Notes: a model not told the origin generated them from the letters alone. A stretch of 32,432 nucleotides of DNA from Leptolyngbyaceae cyanobacterium SL_7_1 (GCA_012032525.1 JAAUSV010000006.1:1-32432); one strand, 5' to 3'. Shown: positions 8,281 to 17,505, counted from the first letter of the stretch. Numbers and translations: made by a program.

Positions 8281-9701
8281 CTAGGTTCCAGCAAATACAA
8301 TGAGGATACGATCGCTCAAAATCGGATAAAGCTCAAATAAAATCATTCCCACTAATAGACCATAGAAAAGAGCAAGTCCTTTCCGTTGCATTATTTTGGA
8401 ACTGGTCTGGTTATTCGCTTGTTCAATTTGATGCTGATGAGTATTAAGTACAACTGCCAGAAAAAACATCACGGGCACAAATTGAGCCAATGTAAATCGG
8501 TTGCCACTGGCGATCGGAATATACCAGGCATACAGCAATAAATAGCTGACAAAATAAAGCAGTATAAACAGTAATGCACTCCAGTGCTGACGGGCGATCG
8601 CTAGTGTATTTCGCCACTGAATGAGCGACAAAATTATCCCTGCGGCCAAGTACAAAACTATGTACTTCAAGTAGCCATAGGATTGTCCGGCAATATAGAA
8701 AACTCGATCGATCCCATTCAAAAATCGATCGGCAATTTGTTGAATCGTATGTTCCCTCAGATATTTCTGAAAACTGGGAATATCCTCTGGAGGCATTTGA
8801 GGATATCCTTTACTGTCACCGTGCATTCGAGTGCCGCTCTCGGCTTCCTCCCAAGAGTTATACCAAATATAAAAAGTAGAGTTGACGTTGTAAAAATACT
8901 TTCCAAAAAATCGCTGACTAGTATTGATGTAAGGAAATATGGTGGAGAGAAAGATAGCGATCACTAACGCTAGACTCACCAAATTTAGTAGAGCCGTTTT
9001 TCTAATGACATCTACAAGGGTCGTTTTTTCAGTTGAGTTATTGTTATGGTTCTCCTGGTAAGTACGGTAGGATTGGACAGCTTGCTTGATTAGAAAAACA
9101 AACACAAAAATAGCGATCGCTGGAGCGATCGAAGCCTTGGTTAAGTGGGTGATTCCCAAGGTAAACCCAGTGACAATTGCTAGCTTCCAGGAAGGTCGTT
9201 TTATCATCTGCCATAGAAGCAAAAAACAGCAGAAATTGAGGAAATAAAACAGTAACTCTACCTGCGCATAACCTGCCCTAAACATAAACACAGTGAAGGT
9301 AGTAATCAGCCATAAGCCCAACGCCTGAATGAAGCAGAGGCGTTGTCTAAATAGCCAAAAATGGCGGGCAGTAAGGAAGCTGACAGGGCAATGTTAAAGT
9401 ATTTGCTGCGAGTGAAAAAATCATTTTCACTGAAATCTGGCTGGTAGATAAACGACAACAAAAACGGATAAACAGGCATGCGATTTCGTCCGCTCACATA
9501 GTTGTAATCCGAGTCGTACAGATTTTCAGCATAGCCAAGGTAGGCAGCTTGATCGACTCGGCTGACATCGAGATTCACCCGTCTAGCGTGCTCGATCGCC
9601 CCATAGGAATAGAGCGACAAAAAGAAAATCGCTCCTAGCACTAGGCAGAGGTTGCGCAGACGAGCACCAAAGCGATCGGAATTCCCTGTAGAAACGCTCA
9701 T
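8281..9701 (-). CDS. GT-C membrane glycosyltransferase (PMT/ArnT-like), frameshifted
   Basis: About 473 residues with a first TM segment (LVLGAIFFLSLYSYGAI), a luminal loop holding DVSRVDQAAYLGYAENLYDS and RNRMPVYPFLLSF, and then eight or more TM helices. The D-x-x-x-Y loop followed by an R-M-P-xYP motif resembles the first periplasmic loop of GT-C enzymes that transfer sugars from polyprenyl phosphate. The frame breaks in the plus-strand A5 run at 9357-9361; one more base gives LPAIFWLFRQRLCFIQALGL and continues in frame to 8281. The upstream neighbour is a DPM1-like GT2 with its own TM helices, the kind of enzyme that makes polyprenyl-phosphate sugars, so donor synthesis and transfer appear to be coded side by side. 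Start at 9701 is the first Met; no strong ribosome-binding site. Confidence 0.75.
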
Positions 9702-9747
9702 AGATTTCGCTCAATTACGGATGTAGTCATAGAATGTTGGGCTGGGA

Positions 9748-10716
9748 CTAGCGATCGCCAACCGATCGGTGCGGGTTTAACTCAGCTCGTCGCTGCCGCA
9801 ACTGAATGTCTTCCAAAATCCGACGATTTACCCCCAACAAATCTGCCACCAGCCCAAACATCCACAGTTGAAACCCGATCAATACCAGCGTCGCCGCCAA
9901 GATCAAACTGGGTGCCCGCGATCGCGTTGGGTCAACCAACAGAAACAACGTCAACCAACGCACCCCTAGTAGCGCCCCCAATGAGAACGGAATCGTTCCC
10001 AAGATCAAGAAAAATCGCAGTGGTTTGTACACCATGAAGATCCGCAGGATGGTAAACAGCGATCGCTGAACATAGGACGGAATGCTTTTGACCAAGCGAG
10101 ACGGGCGCAGGTAGCCATTGGTGCGAATGGGAACGGAGGCGATCGCCATACCCTTCTGTCCCGCCTGAATAATCGTTTCCAAGGTATAGGTATAGGGATT
10201 GAAGACATTCAGTTGCATCGCCGCCTCCCGACTAATGGCACGAAACCCACTGGGAGCATCGGCAACATCCGTATTGCTTGCCATCCGCACTGCCCAACTC
10301 CCTAAGTTTTGCAGAAATTTCTTCACAACGGAGAAGTGCTTGATTCGCCAGATCGGACGTGCCCCAATCACAATCTCTGCCTTGCCTGCCAGAATCGGCG
10401 CAACTAGCTTGGGAATATCAGCCGCACAGTATTGATTGTCGGCATCGGTGTTGACAACGATATCGGCTCCGGCTTTGAGACTGGCTTCGATGCCTGCCAT
10501 AAAGGCTTGGGCTAACCCCTGATTTTGTGCTAGCCGAACGACATGATCGACCCCATGTTCTAGCGCCACTTCCACCGTGCGATCGCGACTACCATCGTCC
10601 ACAATCAACCATTCCACCCGATCGATGCCCTCCACCTGCCGAGGCAACTCCGCCAAAGTCACCCCCAGCGTGTCCTCCTCGTTGTAACAGGGAATTTGAA
10701 TAATTAACTTGGTCAT
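9748..10716 (-). CDS. GT2 glycosyltransferase, DPM1/ArnC-like
   Basis: 322 residues. The GT-A domain shows KLIIQIPCYNEEDTL at the start, VEWLIVDDGSRDRTVE (first Asp motif), NQGLAQAFMAGIEA, and VNTDADNQY (the DxD metal site). Further on is DAPSGFRAISREAA. Two C-terminal TM helices follow (RFFLILGTIPFSLGALLGV and LILAATLVLIGFQLWMFGLV) as in polyprenyl-phosphate glycosyltransferases such as ArnC and GtrB. The expected reaction is transfer of a sugar from NDP-sugar to polyprenyl phosphate on the cytosolic face. The start at 10716 is chosen because family members begin at MTKLIIQIP; the frame stays open to 10746. Third from last of the operon's sugar genes, 46 nt before the GT-C gene. Confidence 0.9.
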   Translation of the reverse strand: MTKLIIQIPCYNEEDTLGVTLAELPRQVEGIDRVEWLIVDDGSRDRTVEVALEHGVDHVVRLAQNQGLAQAFMAGIEASLKAGADIVVNTDADNQYCAADIPKLVAPILAGKAEIVIGARPIWRIKHFSVVKKFLQNLGSWAVRMASNTDVADAPSGFRAISREAAMQLNVFNPYTYTLETIIQAGQKGMAIASVPIRTNGYLRPSRLVKSIPSYVQRSLFTILRIFMVYKPLRFFLILGTIPFSLGALLGVRWLTLFLLVDPTRSRAPSLILAATLVLIGFQLWMFGLVADLLGVNRRILEDIQLRQRRAELNPHRSVGDR

Positions 10717-10784
10717 GGTAAGGGCGATCGAGCCAACCGGGATCACAGGGCATCATACACCAAAGATGACCCAGACGGAGGGGG

Positions 10785-12062
10785 TTAGGGTTGGGGGAGG
10801 AGTTGAGCCAGGTGGGTTTGGTAGTTTTGCAAGGTTTGGGTTTGGCTAGTGGCGATCGCCCCGTGCGACAAGTGAACCAGCAGATCGGGGTGGTGGTGTA
10901 GATAGCGAATGGCGTAGGCAATAGCATCGGGTTGGCGAATGGGAATGCGCCAACCATTAACGCCATGCTGCACTAAATCACCACAGTGATCGGTGGCAAT
11001 CACAGGCAACCCCGTTGCCATTGCCTCTGAGATGACCGTGCCAAAGCCATCAGAGATCGTGGGCAAGATCAATACATCAGCAGATCGGTAAAGCTGGGGC
11101 AGGTGAATCGACGGAACTGAGCCTAGAAACGTCACCCGATTTTGAAAAGGTTGTAATCGTTCTGGTTGTAAGCAGAGGCGTCCGGCGATCGTCAGGCTTG
11201 CCCAACAGGGATCGATCCGTTGGAAGGCAGTCAACAAATCGGGAATGCCGTTGCGCAAATTGACGCGACCGACGAATAACACGCGCAAGGGACGATCGCC
11301 CCGATATTGCCGCACCTGCTGGAGTAACCGATAGGCATCCACATTTCCCATAGGAGTGACGATGTGCAACTTGAATTGCAGGGTGGGGGCAATCGCCACC
11401 ATCGAACGGTGGGTATAGGAACTGGGCACGACAATTCGATCTGCCAATTGCCACTCTGCTCGCTGCACCTCACTCCATTGCTGGAACAAAGGGGATCGGT
11501 AGAACTGGGTGCAAGGATCGATCGCCCAACCCTGCCAGCGACGCTCCTCCTGCCACTCCAAGCCTTCCTCCTGAAAGGCGGGATAGCGTTGGTCTAGGAT
11601 GCAGGCGATCGATCGTGACTTAGCCGCTTCAAACAATGCCAGTGCTCCATGATCAAAGGCATAGAGATGGGTGGCATCGGGCAACCCCTGGCGCTCAATG
11701 GCTTGACCAAACCTGCGTCCGTAGTGCAGGTGTGCCCAATATTCATAGAGGCGGGCGGTGGCATGGTGCAACGCTTGACGATAGCGCACTCCCAACCAGT
11801 TGAACCGAGTCACGCGATCGAAATCTAGCTGGGAATTGTGACGAGACAATCCAAACTGAACCTTAGCTCCCATAGCTTTAAATTGGCACAGCTCTTGCAA
11901 GCAACGAACTTCTAAGGGACTCCAGTAGAAGTCGGTGTAGAACTGTTGCAGCCAACCCAGTTGGTGTAGGGCGATCGGGATGCTGTAGTGTTGCTGCGCT
12001 CCCAGTTGCGCCACAAGGATGCGATGGGGAGGGGAGTGGGGAAAAGCAGGTTTGGGAAACAT
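10785..12062 (-). CDS. GT4-family (GT-B fold) glycosyltransferase
   Basis: 425 residues. The N-terminal half is a poorly conserved acceptor domain starting HRILVAQLGAQQHYSIPIAL. The C-terminal half is a GT1/GT4 group domain: PLRVLFVGRVNLRNGIPDLL, LTIAGRLCL, RVTFLGSVP, then ADVLILPTISDGFGTVISEA and MATGLPVIATDHCG. In the usual E-x7-E donor motif the first Glu is Asp here (SDGFGTVISEA). No signal or TM segment, so it acts in the cytosol on a nucleotide-sugar donor. I prefer ATG at 12062 to the TTG six bases upstream. It is the first gene of the minus-strand operon leading to the GT2, GT-C, pentapeptide and FrhB genes. Donor and acceptor are unknown. Confidence 0.9.
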   Translation of the reverse strand: MFPKPAFPHSPPHRILVAQLGAQQHYSIPIALHQLGWLQQFYTDFYWSPLEVRCLQELCQFKAMGAKVQFGLSRHNSQLDFDRVTRFNWLGVRYRQALHHATARLYEYWAHLHYGRRFGQAIERQGLPDATHLYAFDHGALALFEAAKSRSIACILDQRYPAFQEEGLEWQEERRWQGWAIDPCTQFYRSPLFQQWSEVQRAEWQLADRIVVPSSYTHRSMVAIAPTLQFKLHIVTPMGNVDAYRLLQQVRQYRGDRPLRVLFVGRVNLRNGIPDLLTAFQRIDPCWASLTIAGRLCLQPERLQPFQNRVTFLGSVPSIHLPQLYRSADVLILPTISDGFGTVISEAMATGLPVIATDHCGDLVQHGVNGWRIPIRQPDAIAYAIRYLHHHPDLLVHLSHGAIATSQTQTLQNYQTHLAQLLPQP

Positions 12063-12191
12063 ACCCAACTGGATTAGCGAATACCAAAGGGCAAATGAAT
12101 CCCCTCATTACTGGTAAACAGCGCTAATTCGTCGGATCAGGACAATCTCACCAAAAATCATTACAAGCTTGGGACTACCAAATCATTTACC

Positions 12192-13340
12192 TTATTTACC
12201 AAACCCGCGACCTCGATTGGCTGTCGGCATACAAACGCAAGCTTGCAGTTGTTCCCGCAGCTTGGCGTGATCAAGATTTTGCCCGATCAACACCAGTTGA
12301 TTTTTAGGAGTGGTTTTCCACTCGTCGTCATCTAATGTGAATCGTTTGCCGCTGAGGTGGAAAATGTGACGCCGGGGACTACCATCTTCGTTGCGGCTTT
12401 CGTCAAACCAGAGAATGCCTTTAGCACGGAACACAGCGGTGGGAAGCTGGTTGTCGAGGAAGTGTTGAAATTTTTTGATGGCGAGGGGGCGATCGCTCTC
12501 AAAGGACAACGACGTAAACCCATCCACGGCTAAGTGATCGGAATGAGCGTGGACGTGGTCGTGATCATGATCGTCGTGGGCGCAGTGTCCGTGGTCATGG
12601 TCGCAATCCGCGTGGTCGTGGTGGTCATGAGCATGGTGGTCATGATCGTGATGCTCATGATCATCTTCTTTGCCAAAATACTGACTCGCCTCAAACAACC
12701 CCACACTGAGAATCAAGGGCAGCGGCACTTCAGCCTTGGTAGTACGCAGGATACGAGCGCCTTCCTTTACATCTCGAATTTTGACTTCCAGCAAATCGAG
12801 CTGAGCTTCGTCTACCAGATCGGCTTTGTTGAGCAGGAGGATATCGCCGTAGGCAATCTGATTGTGGGCGGCTTCGCTATTGAACAGATCTAGACTGTAA
12901 TTCTCGGCATCGACGACGGTGACGATCGAGTCTAACCGAGTCAAATCGCGCAATTCGGTTCCGAGGAACGTGAGGGCGATCGGCAGTGGGTCGGCTAAGC
13001 CCGTGGTTTCTACCACCAAGTAATCAATCTGATCGCGGCGCTCTAGAATTCGATAGACCGCTTCTACCAGGTCATTGTTGATGGTGCAGCAAATACACCC
13101 ATTGCTCAGTTCCACCATGTTGTCGTCGCTATTTTCCATGGCAACGATCAACTCGTTATCAATGCCAATTTCGCCGAACTCATTCACCAACACAGCGGTT
13201 TTGAGTCCTTCCTGGTTGCTTAGAATATGATTGAGCAGGGTGGTTTTGCCACTTCCCAAAAATCCGGTAATGATGGTAACTGGAAGCCCGCGCTTGAGGT
13301 CATCCATCGATTGAGATTCAGAAACCACGGCTGATTGCAT
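12192..13340 (-). CDS. CobW/COG0523 GTP-binding metallochaperone, His-rich
   Basis: 382 residues. The P-loop GFLGSGKTT is at 26-34, the metal-binding GCICC at 81-85, ETTGLADP as the switch, and LLLNKADL as the base-binding NKxD motif. After the GTPase domain comes a region of about 45 residues made mostly of His and Asp (DDHEHHDHDHHAHDHHDHAD and on), then a CobW C-terminal domain (FRAKGILWFDESRNEDG; RHIFHLSGKRF) ending FGK. COG0523 members with CxCC and His-rich loops deliver Zn, Co or Ni; zinc is the likeliest here. The gene appears to be a single unit. The CDF transporter at 28255 shares the metal theme but lies far away. Confidence 0.93.
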   Translation of the reverse strand: MQSAVVSESQSMDDLKRGLPVTIITGFLGSGKTTLLNHILSNQEGLKTAVLVNEFGEIGIDNELIVAMENSDDNMVELSNGCICCTINNDLVEAVYRILERRDQIDYLVVETTGLADPLPIALTFLGTELRDLTRLDSIVTVVDAENYSLDLFNSEAAHNQIAYGDILLLNKADLVDEAQLDLLEVKIRDVKEGARILRTTKAEVPLPLILSVGLFEASQYFGKEDDHEHHDHDHHAHDHHDHADCDHDHGHCAHDDHDHDHVHAHSDHLAVDGFTSLSFESDRPLAIKKFQHFLDNQLPTAVFRAKGILWFDESRNEDGSPRRHIFHLSGKRFTLDDDEWKTTPKNQLVLIGQNLDHAKLREQLQACVCMPTANRGRGFGK

Positions 13341-13389
13341 AGGACAACAGGTATTGATTGGAAAACGTCAAACGAGCGAAGGAGTGGGT

Positions 13390-13509
13390 ATGAATTTCCT
13401 AGAATTGCACGATGCACTCCTACAGCAACCTCCATTATTGCGTATTTATCTGAAACTGCTCATGACTCTTGAAGAAGTTCTGAACTGGGTGAAACAGCTC
13501 TCTGTGTAA
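13390..13509 (+). CDS. Possible 39-residue small protein
   Basis: A short frame starting [20 protein letters not shown], with GGAG 5 nt before the ATG and a stop at 13507-13509. The Leu-rich, mildly charged sequence would make one amphipathic helix. It lies between the divergent CobW gene and cysS, 50 nt from the CobW start. I do not recognise it; chance is possible at this length. Confidence 0.35.
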   Translation: MNFLELHDALLQQPPLLRIYLKLLMTLEEVLNWVKQLSV

Positions 13510-13552
13510 GACATCCAATAAAGTTGCACTGTATCCTTATCTCTATAAGCCC

Positions 13553-13585
13553 AGATCCCCGGCTTCTCAAAGAAGCCGGGGATCT
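13553..13585. repeat. Perfect 15-bp extragenic palindrome
   Basis: AGATCCCCGGCTTCT at 13553-13567 and its exact reverse complement at 13571-13585 flank a CAA loop. Palindromes of this kind (AAGCCGGGGATCT cores) recur between genes in many filamentous cyanobacteria. It lies 30 nt upstream of cysS, so it could also affect the cysS leader. Confidence 0.75.
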
Positions 13586-13615
13586 AAGAATTCAACCAAT
13601 CTCTCCATCGCCGTC

Positions 13616-15052
13616 ATGAGCCTCACCCTCTACAACAGCCTCACCCGCCGTAAACAACCCTTTGAGCCGATCGAACCGGGGAAGGTGAAGATGTATGTCT
13701 GCGGTATCACGGCGTATAACTACTTCCATGTGGGCAATGGCAGAGCTTTCATGACCTTTGATGTGGTGCGGCGCTACTTGATGTGGCAGGGTTATGAGGT
13801 GCGCTATGTGCAAAACTTTACCGATGTGGATGACAAAATCCTCAAGCGAGCGGTTGAGGAGGGCAGCACAATGGAGGCGATCGCTGAGAAAATATCATTT
13901 GCGGCGTTTACTTTGAAGATGCCGATCGCCTCAATATTCTTCGCGCCGATTCCTACCCCAGAGCTACCTACATAATCGATGGGATGCAGCGTCTGATCCA
14001 CGAATTGGAGCAAAAGCACTATGCCTACGCTGCGGGTGGAGATGTGTATTACGCGGTGCGGCAATTTGCCGAGTATGGCAAGCTCTCTGGGCGCAAGCTA
14101 GAGGACATGCAAGCCGGAGCCAGCGGACGGGTAGACGAAGAGGACAGCGATAAGAAAAAAGATCCCGCCGATTTTGCCTGTGGAAAGCCGCGAAACCGGG
14201 GGAACCCGCGTGGGATTCACCGTGGGGGCGGGGCGTCCGGGCTGGCATTTGGAATGCTCGGCGATGGTGCGGCAGGAGTTGGGCGATTCGATCGATATTC
14301 ACGCAGGTGGACAAGACCTCACCTTCCCTCACCACGAAAATGAAATTGCCCAGAGCGAAGCCGTCACGGGCAAACCTTTGGCGCGATACTGGCTGCACAA
14401 CGGCTTCATCAATATGGATGGCGAGAAGATGTCCAAATCCTTGGGCAACTTTCGCCTCACCCGTGACTTGCTGAAAACCTACGACCCAATGGCGTTTCGC
14501 CTGTTCGTGCTCCAAGCCCACTACCGCAAACCCCTAGATTTCACTGCCGATGGCTTGCAAGCGGCAGAAAGCGGCTGGCACACGCTAAAGGAGGCGTTTC
14601 AGTTTGGTAATCAGTTCGCCGCCCTGCCCGGCTGGTCAACGATGGAGGTGGAGTTGGAGGCTGGGTTTGTCGATCGCTTCAACCAAGCAATGGATGATGA
14701 CTTCAATACGGCAGCGGCATTGGCAGTGCTGTTTGAATTGGCGAAGGAGTTGCGCCGCGAGGGCAATGTGCTGGTGCATGAGGGACAGCCGACACTGGCG
14801 ATCGAATCATTGCAACGCGACTGGCAAACCTTTGTTCGCCTTGCCGCTGTTCTGGGATTGGAACTGCGGATTGATGAGACTCCTACTACTACGCTCACCG
14901 ATGCCGAGATCGAAGCGGCGATTCAGACCCGCCGAGACGCGAAGCAAGCAAAGAACTTTGCGGAGTCCGATCGAATTCGAGACGAGTTGAAGGCGCAGGG
15001 AGTGACGTTGATCGACAAACCGGGTGGGGTGACGGAGTGGCACTGGAGTTGA
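13616..15052 (+). CDS. cysS: Cysteinyl-tRNA synthetase, frameshifted three times
   Basis: Charges tRNA-Cys with cysteine in the cytosol. The class I Rossmann start is clear ([40 protein letters not shown] with the HIGH-like [22 protein letters not shown]). Further on are WHLECSAMV, the zinc-site region, [11 protein letters not shown], and the KMSKS loop [11 protein letters not shown], followed by the anticodon-binding tail to 15052. The reading frame breaks three times: at the A4 run 13889-13892, at CC 14177-14178, and at the G5 run 14224-14228. Adding one base at each restores [20 protein letters not shown], then [20 protein letters not shown] and [13 protein letters not shown]. About 479 residues, which suits the family. 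As cysS is essential, these breaks are almost surely sequence errors. The Cys-rich motif 'MYVCG' holds the zinc ligand Cys. Confidence 0.95.
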
Positions 15053-15071
15053 AGGGAAGGAGGATCAGGCG

Positions 15072-15218
15072 ATGAGTGATTTACAAACCAAGTGCAAGCA
15101 CGATCGTTCCTGTTTTTTGCTCGATGTTTCAAAGTCAAAGCTTAAAGTTTCGAGTTTAGAAGCCGAAGGTTTAGGGTCCAGGATGGAAGGATCGAGTTTG
15201 GAGAATGCAGTGGATTGA
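15072..15218 (+). CDS. Possible 48-residue small protein
   Basis: A short frame starting MSDLQTKCKHDRSCFLLDVS with an excellent AAGGAGG site 8 nt upstream, 19 nt after the cysS stop. The rest is Ser/Glu/Leu rich with no hydrophobic segment. I do not recognise it. The position close behind cysS and the ribosome-binding site favour translation; composition is weak evidence, so this stays tentative. Confidence 0.35.
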   Translation: MSDLQTKCKHDRSCFLLDVSKSKLKVSSLEAEGLGSRMEGSSLENAVD

Positions 15219-15499
15219 TACACCCCTTCATCCAGTAAATAAACAAATTTTGAATCTCGAATCTGAGCACGCCAAACTCGTTTTAGTTGAGATTCTAGAC
15301 TTTCGCCGTTTATTAGTAGAACAGGGACAGATCAACCCTCTCAGCCGCCGATCGCATTCCCGAACTAGCAGACAAATCAAACGGCAACCTTGTAGACGGT
15401 TGAATGCGTCTTAAGGTAGATCCTGATCCTTAAATAGCAGACTTTGAGGATAAACTCTCCTAATCTAGAAAGGAAGCAAGTGCGTCATCTGCAATTCCT
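15219..15499. other. Leader region upstream of cphA2
   Basis: A 281-nt region before the cyanophycin synthetase gene. A 69-codon frame (15205-15414) crosses it without recognisable sequence or a well-spaced ribosome-binding site, and I do not call it. No tRNA or hairpin terminator is evident. Promoter elements cannot be assigned with confidence. Confidence 0.35.
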
Positions 15500-17440
15500 A
15501 TGGTTTTGGAACATCCGGCGAACATGAACCCCGTTAATGCCAGGGCAAACGATGTGTTTGATGTATTTAACTTCAAACACTACATCGGTCCTAACCCGTA
15601 TCTGGAAAGAGGTGCGTTAGTCTTTGAGTTTTCCTTGAGCGGCAACCGCGAACCATTGTCTATTAAAGAATATGGCGAGGCGATCGCCAGCCGCTATCCC
15701 CAGTTGGGCGATCGAGACTATGACTCCTATGGCGAATTGTTTGCCCACACCGTGGCAGAGGTGAGTCGGCTGGATATGGATTTGTATTGCGATCGCTGGA
15801 GCTTGACCACCACTGAGACAGGGGTGCGGATTGCGGTGGAGTCGATCCATGAGTCCACCAGTCATGGGGTGGTGTACGCGGTTTGGGATTGGTTCGAGAC
15901 GATCACCCAGGATCAGCGCTTCTATATCCAAGACCAGATTGAGTTGTTGCAAAAGCGGTTTCGGCGCTCGGTCTATGGCGGTCCGACGGTCTATGCCCTG
16001 TTGCGCACTGCCCACTACACAGGCATTCCTGCTTTCTACCTACCCGATGAAGGGTTGATGCAATATGGCTATGGCAAAAATTTAGTGCGCGGGGTGGCAA
16101 CCACGTTTGATTGCGATAGCCATCTAGATTCGGATTTCACCACGCGCAAGGATGATTGCAAAGCCTTCCTCGATACCCTCGGCTTTCCAGTGCCCAAGGG
16201 CGAGATTGTGATCACCCTCGATCAGGCACTCAAGGCAGCCGATGCCATCGGCTATCCTGTAGCCGTCAAACCCGTAGTCGGGCATAAGGGGATCGGAGTG
16301 ACAGCGGAAGTGCGCGATGACGATGAATTGGAATTTGCCTTCGATCGCGCCGTTGAAGCGCACCCCGAAGACCACCCCATCAACGTGATTGTCGAGCGCA
16401 GTATTCCCGGAGCCGATTACCGCCTGTTGTGTGTGGATGGCAAGTTTGTGGCGGCGATGGAGCGGCGTCCGGCAACGGTGATTGGGGATGGCTACTCCAC
16501 GATCGCTGACCTAATCGATCGGGAAAATCTTAAACCAGAACGGCTCGACACCCCCACCTCGGCAATGGGCAAAATCGTCACCGACGATTCCATGAAGCGC
16601 TACTTGGCGGAGCAGGGGATATCGTTGGATACGGTGGTTGAGGCGGATCGAGCCGTCTCCCTGCGCAAGGTGGCAAACCTGTCTGCCGGGGGAGTCAGCA
16701 TTGATGCCACCAATAGAGTCCACCCCGACACCATCATCCTGGCTCAAGATATTGCCCAGCACTTCCGGTTGGTGTGTTTAGGAATTGATATCCTAACGCC
16801 GGATATTGGGCGATCGTGGAAAGAGGGCAAGTTTGGCATTGTCGAGATCAACTCAGCTCCAGGCATCTACATGCACCTGCGTCCGGCGGTGGGCGATCCG
16901 GTTGATGTCACATCCCACATCCTGGGCACTTTCTTTGAATCGGGAGAATCGTCTCGCATTCCCATCTTTACGTTTAACTATCTACCCCTGCGGCAGTTGC
17001 GCGAACTGATTGATCACATTTTGCTCAGTCATCCCCATTGGACGATCGGGGCAGTCTGTCGAGAGACGGCGCTAGTCAACCGGGCTGAAAAGCGTTTGAG
17101 TGGCGACCATAACACCAAAGTTCAGAGCTTACTGAGAAATCCCAAGCTCGATCTGCTGATTGCGGAATATCGAGAAACTGAGCTGGTGCAGGAGGGCTTG
17201 TTCTACGATGCTAGTCATGTTGTCATCCTGGATGACCCCAGTGAGGTAGAACTTTCCCTGACCCGTGATGTGCTGGAGGGAGCAACCCTTGTGATCAAGC
17301 AGGGAGCCACGGTCTCGATTCGCAAACACGGTTTGGTGGAGCAATTTGAGCTAGCCCCAGAGGAATCCTTTAGCCCAATCTATCTCAAGGAAATCTCAGC
17401 GGTGTTACACAACGCTAGTGAACACGGACAAGGCTGGTAA
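15500..17440 (+). CDS. cphA2: Cyanophycin synthetase 2 (CphA2 type)
   Basis: 646 residues, against about 870-900 for CphA1. The N-terminal domain is CphA-like (FDVFNFKHYIGPNPYLERGA), followed by an ATP-grasp domain (TTRKDDCKAFLDTLGFPVPK; YPVAVKPVVGHKGIGVTAEV; VIVERSIPGADYRLLCVDGK; FGIVEINSAPGIYMHLRP). The C-terminal part is a shortened Mur-ligase-like module in which the ATP-binding P-loop that in CphA1 reads GTNGKTT is replaced by IFTFNYLPLRQ. That combination is the signature of CphA2, which rejoins beta-aspartyl-arginine dipeptides into cyanophycin rather than adding free Asp and Arg. The enzyme would therefore recycle dipeptides released by cyanophycinase. No cphB or cphA1 lies in the window. 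A second in-frame Met (residue 9) is possible; no strong ribosome-binding site decides. Confidence 0.92.
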   Translation: MVLEHPANMNPVNARANDVFDVFNFKHYIGPNPYLERGALVFEFSLSGNREPLSIKEYGEAIASRYPQLGDRDYDSYGELFAHTVAEVSRLDMDLYCDRWSLTTTETGVRIAVESIHESTSHGVVYAVWDWFETITQDQRFYIQDQIELLQKRFRRSVYGGPTVYALLRTAHYTGIPAFYLPDEGLMQYGYGKNLVRGVATTFDCDSHLDSDFTTRKDDCKAFLDTLGFPVPKGEIVITLDQALKAADAIGYPVAVKPVVGHKGIGVTAEVRDDDELEFAFDRAVEAHPEDHPINVIVERSIPGADYRLLCVDGKFVAAMERRPATVIGDGYSTIADLIDRENLKPERLDTPTSAMGKIVTDDSMKRYLAEQGISLDTVVEADRAVSLRKVANLSAGGVSIDATNRVHPDTIILAQDIAQHFRLVCLGIDILTPDIGRSWKEGKFGIVEINSAPGIYMHLRPAVGDPVDVTSHILGTFFESGESSRIPIFTFNYLPLRQLRELIDHILLSHPHWTIGAVCRETALVNRAEKRLSGDHNTKVQSLLRNPKLDLLIAEYRETELVQEGLFYDASHVVILDDPSEVELSLTRDVLEGATLVIKQGATVSIRKHGLVEQFELAPEESFSPIYLKEISAVLHNASEHGQGW

Positions 17441-17482
17441 GGGGTTTGCAAATAAATAATGCACCAATGCTCTCAATCTGTA

Positions 17483-17505
17483 AGGGCGAACCGCCGTTCG
17501 CCCCT
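17483..17505. repeat. Short extragenic palindrome between convergent genes
   Basis: GGGCGAAC at 17484-17491 pairs with GTTCGCCC at 17496-17503 around a CGCC loop. The sequence GGGCGAACSGCSGTTCGCCCCTAC is a common dispersed cyanobacterial repeat type. It lies between the cphA2 stop and the stop of the opposing oxidoreductase gene and may end both transcripts. Confidence 0.6.

Noticed and set aside
12534-12893. Plus-strand frame coding a Val/Met-rich, membrane-like protein
   Set aside because: It is the complement of the His/Asp codons of the CobW metal loop, which automatically read as Val, Met and Ile.
13964-14521. 185-codon minus-strand frame
   Set aside because: Lies wholly inside cysS on the other strand, has no ribosome-binding site and no recognisable motif.
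15205-15414. 69-codon plus-strand frame before cphA2
   Set aside because: No recognisable sequence, poor ribosome-binding spacing, and it overlaps the better-supported small frame at 15072.
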